From the NCBI GenBank assembly GCA_016872875.1, contig VGYW01000476.1, forward strand, positions 1 through 6,115: DNA of 6,115 nucleotides, in the 5' to 3' direction. Below, in pieces: positions 3,744 through 6,115 of this stretch. The DNA is from Planctomycetota bacterium. GTDB taxonomy: Bacteria; Planctomycetota; PUPC01; DSUN01. Within the stretch, counting starts at the first letter, position 1; every line of letters begins with the position of its first letter. Position numbers and translations under genes: made by a program. The notes beneath the pieces are model-generated. The model was not told the origin of the DNA, searched no databases, and was given only the letters and a program-made list of their open reading frames with translations.

Positions 3744-6115
3744 GTGCAGCGCTTTGTCACCAGGAGCGGGCGTCTTCTTGGCGTCGCGGCCATTGCCGGG
3801 GCGCTGTTCCTTCCGGCCGTGCTGGCTCAGGAGGGCAAGCCGGCTGGCAGCCTCGCCGAGAGACGCGACGGCGCGATGACTGCCGAGGCGCTGCGCGAGG
3901 CGCCCGGCCAGAACAGGATGGTGTGGGTCTCGGCCCCCAGGGCGGCCAAGCTGCCCACGCTCGACGGCACGCTGAATCTGGAGCAAGGCGAATGGGCCGA
4001 CGCGGCCGCCATCCCCGGTATGCTCGCGCCCACCGGCAGCCGGCTCCTGCCGCTCCAGTCCCTGACCTTGATCACGTGGGATGAAGACAGCTTCTATCTT
4101 GGCATGCGGACCGAGGTCAAGCCAGGCTATGTCCTGCGCCGGCGCGGGCGCGAGCACGATGGGGCCGAGGGCGTGAACCGGGACGATGCGGTCGAGATCT
4201 TCTTCAACCCGCTCGGACGGGACCAGCCGGAGCCGGCCATCTTCCAGGTCATGTTCAACGCCCTCGGCTTCCGTTGGGATGCCATGCAAACGGTCGGCGT
4301 GACGGCGAAGTACTGGGATGCGGACACCTGGGAGTTCAAGAGCGACTACAAGCCCGGCATGACCCACTGGGACCTGGAGGTGGAGATTCCCGCCAGGTCC
4401 ATGCGCATGAGAAGCCCGAACCGCTCCGGGGACTGCTGGCTCTTCCTGGCCACGCGCGACTGGAAGTGGCTCATTGACGAGAAGGGCAGTTCCCACTGGA
4501 ACATCTACTCCTCGCTCACGGGGAACGGCGGGTTCATCTCCCAGGAAAACCAGTTCCCGCTCGTGCTGGACGATTCGGCGCCGGTGGTGCAGTTGCTCGA
4601 CATCTCGGACCTCTGGAAGGGCCGCTTCGGCTTCAAGGCCCGGTTCGCCAACACGACGGCCAGGCCCCAGAGCTTCACGGCGCTGGCGAGCGTCTATGAC
4701 AACAGCGGCTACCAGGGCCGCGACAAGGACCGGAGCGAGCGTGAGAAGCCGCTGGCCATGCAGAGCAAGCAGTTCACCCTCCGGCCTGGCGAAGCCGTCG
4801 AGTGGGCCATCCGGGGCGCCGCCCTACCCGAGCCGGCTGCGCAACTCTACGGCTTGGTCTTCAAGGTCAGCCGCGCGGGGAGCGCCACGCCGTTGTTTGT
4901 CCGGCAGTGCGACTTCACCAAACTCGAATACACGGCCAAACAGGTAGCGCGCGGGTACGCGATTGACATCGCCTACAACCCGGCCCGCGGCAACCTGATG
5001 CCCTCCTGCGACATACTCGACCATCCCGATCAGTCCAAGGTAAAGGGGTTGCGGGTCGAGCTGCCCCCGTTGCTCGACACCGTCGTGACCCGCGTGGGCC
5101 ACCACGTCATCTCCGACCTTCTGCCCCTGCCCGCGCTGAAGCCCGGCAGTTACCCGGCGCGCCTGACGCTGCTGGACACGGACGGCAAGGCCATTGAGAG
5201 CAAGGAGCTGGCCGTCGAGAAGCTGGACGAGGCGGCTACCTTCCCCTGGTGGGATAGCCCGGCGGGCCTGAGCGACAAGCCCATCCCGCCTCATCAGCCA
5301 ATGCGGGTCGAGGGGAATGCGGTCATCACCACAACAGGCCGCGTGGCGTTCGACGGCCGCGCCATGCCCACCCAGGTGCAGATGGCGGGCAGAGAGCTGC
5401 TTGCGGCGCCGGTCCGCCTCACCGCCTCGGCGGGCGGGCAGGCCGTGGCGTTCGTGGCGGACGCTGCCCCGGGGTTCGGGCGGAAGACAGCCACCGAAGT
5501 CGAACTGAGCGGCGCGCTCCGCTCCAACGAACTGACGGCCAAGGTGGCGAACCGCATGGAGTACGACGGCGCGCAGTGGATCACCCTCGACATCGAGCCG
5601 GCGGCGCCGGAGCTGAAGCTGGACTACCTGCGGCTGGAGCTCCCCTTCAAGCCCGAGCGCGCCCAGTTCCTCTACACCATGGCCATGGCCGGCCGCGAGA
5701 GCTGGGTGGCCGAGGACATCGCCAACGGCGAGGGGACGGTGTGGGACAGCGCCAGGTGCCGCGGGCTGGGCATGACGGTCGGCAGCTTCATGCCTCAGTA
5801 CGTGGTCTCGGATTCGCTTGGCGGCCTGTGCTGGTACGCCGACAACGACCGCGGCTGGGTGCCAACGGACGACGTGCCGGCGGCCGAGGCGCTGCGGCAG
5901 GGGGGCGAGACGGCGCTGCGCTTCAACCTCATCGGCAAGCCGTTCGCGCTCAAGGGGCCGCGCCGAATCCAGTTCGGGCTCCTCGGCCTGCCAGCACGGC
6001 CGTTCCCCCCGGGCGCACGCATCGTCGAGCGCAGGACAAGCCAGTTCGGCCACTACGTCGGCGACAAGGTGATGAACTACTCGCCCCCGATGCCGCGCGA
6101 CTTCGCCAAGGCCCG
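3744..6115 (+). CDS. Secreted CBM9-like and DUF6067/GH123-N-like protein, 3' end beyond the window
   Basis: The first 790 codons of a longer gene; there is no stop before the window edge. Residues 1-28 form a Sec signal peptide (basic start, hydrophobic LLGVAAIAGALFLPAVLA, likely cut after Ala28), so the product is exported. Residues about 70-275 resemble a CBM9-like carbohydrate-binding domain: LPTLDGTL opening (70-77), TWDEDSFYLG (from 111) and RDDAVEIFF (from 146). Residues about 280-495 are beta-rich with no domain I can name. From FPWWDSP (500-506) onward the protein looks like DUF6067, the N-terminal beta domain of GH123-like glycoside hydrolases: MRVEGNAV (from 520), GTVWDS, and GLCWYADNDRGW (694-705). 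In this family a TIM-barrel hydrolase domain usually follows; here it would lie outside the window. A role in polysaccharide or glycoconjugate breakdown is inferred; the substrate is unknown. The GTG start has a strong ribosome binding site, and the gap to the ATPase gene suggests separate transcription. Confidence 0.85.
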   Translation, partial: MQRFVTRSGRLLGVAAIAGALFLPAVLAQEGKPAGSLAERRDGAMTAEALREAPGQNRMVWVSAPRAAKLPTLDGTLNLEQGEWADAAAIPGMLAPTGSRLLPLQSLTLITWDEDSFYLGMRTEVKPGYVLRRRGREHDGAEGVNRDDAVEIFFNPLGRDQPEPAIFQVMFNALGFRWDAMQTVGVTAKYWDADTWEFKSDYKPGMTHWDLEVEIPARSMRMRSPNRSGDCWLFLATRDWKWLIDEKGSSHWNIYSSLTGNGGFISQENQFPLVLDDSAPVVQLLDISDLWKGRFGFKARFANTTARPQSFTALASVYDNSGYQGRDKDRSEREKPLAMQSKQFTLRPGEAVEWAIRGAALPEPAAQLYGLVFKVSRAGSATPLFVRQCDFTKLEYTAKQVARGYAIDIAYNPARGNLMPSCDILDHPDQSKVKGLRVELPPLLDTVVTRVGHHVISDLLPLPALKPGSYPARLTLLDTDGKAIESKELAVEKLDEAATFPWWDSPAGLSDKPIPPHQPMRVEGNAVITTTGRVAFDGRAMPTQVQMAGRELLAAPVRLTASAGGQAVAFVADAAPGFGRKTATEVELSGALRSNELTAKVANRMEYDGAQWITLDIEPAAPELKLDYLRLELPFKPERAQFLYTMAMAGRESWVAEDIANGEGTVWDSARCRGLGMTVGSFMPQYVVSDSLGGLCWYADNDRGWVPTDDVPAAEALRQGGETALRFNLIGKPFALKGPRRIQFGLLGLPARPFPPGARIVERRTSQFGHYVGDKVMNYSPPMPRDFAKA

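Noticed and set aside
4824..6053. 409-codon open frame on the minus strand antisense to the secreted-protein gene
   Set aside because: The plus-strand frame continues uninterrupted from a signal peptide through DUF6067-like motifs; the antisense product is Arg/His/Pro-rich low-information sequence.
1..6115. CRISPR array, tRNA/rRNA, insertion sequence or phage attachment site
   Set aside because: I saw no spaced direct-repeat series, tRNA-like cloverleaf, transposase motif or flanking terminal repeats. The excisionase-like domain is fused to an ATPase and is not evidence of an integrated element.

Overview
This is a G+C-rich bacterial window with four genes, all on the + strand: a PAS histidine kinase, a single-domain response regulator, a pilus/secretion assembly ATPase of the GspE/PilB type with an N-terminal DNA-binding domain, and the first 790 codons of a large secreted carbohydrate-active-type protein that runs off the right edge. 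Coding third positions are overwhelmingly G or C. Clear Shine-Dalgarno sites precede the ATPase and the secreted protein. The CBM9-like plus DUF6067/GH123-N-like architecture and the HTH-GspE fusion suggest a member of the Planctomycetota or a neighbouring PVC-type lineage. That assignment is inferred from protein style; no marker gene is present.

Layout. Positions 1-158 are a leader with no recognisable domain; the open frame formally extends through it. The kinase (preferred start 159) and the response regulator (1367-1867) overlap by four bases (GTGA) and form a translationally coupled two-component pair without a DNA-binding output domain. Next comes an AT-rich intergenic region (1868-2084). 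It ends in a strong-looking sigma70-type promoter whose -35/-10 spacer is filled by a perfect 9-bp inverted repeat. The HTH-GspE ATPase (2085-3623) follows, starting 6 nt after an AGGAGG. A short gap (3624-3743) holds an extended -10 promoter candidate, an 8-bp inverted repeat and an AAGGAGG ribosome binding site. A GTG start at 3744 opens the last gene, which encodes a Sec signal peptide, a CBM9-like domain, beta-rich middle segments and a DUF6067/GH123-N-like region.

How the genes relate. The kinase and regulator surely work together. The ATPase has its own promoter and looks like a separately controlled unit. Its winged-helix domain and the dyad in its own promoter raise the possibility of autoregulation. 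No pilin, platform protein (GspF/PilC) or PilT partner is in view, so the ATPase is an orphan here. The secreted protein is probably an independent polysaccharide-degradation function. The most unusual item is the DNA-binding-domain/traffic-ATPase fusion together with the palindromic operator candidate directly in front of it.
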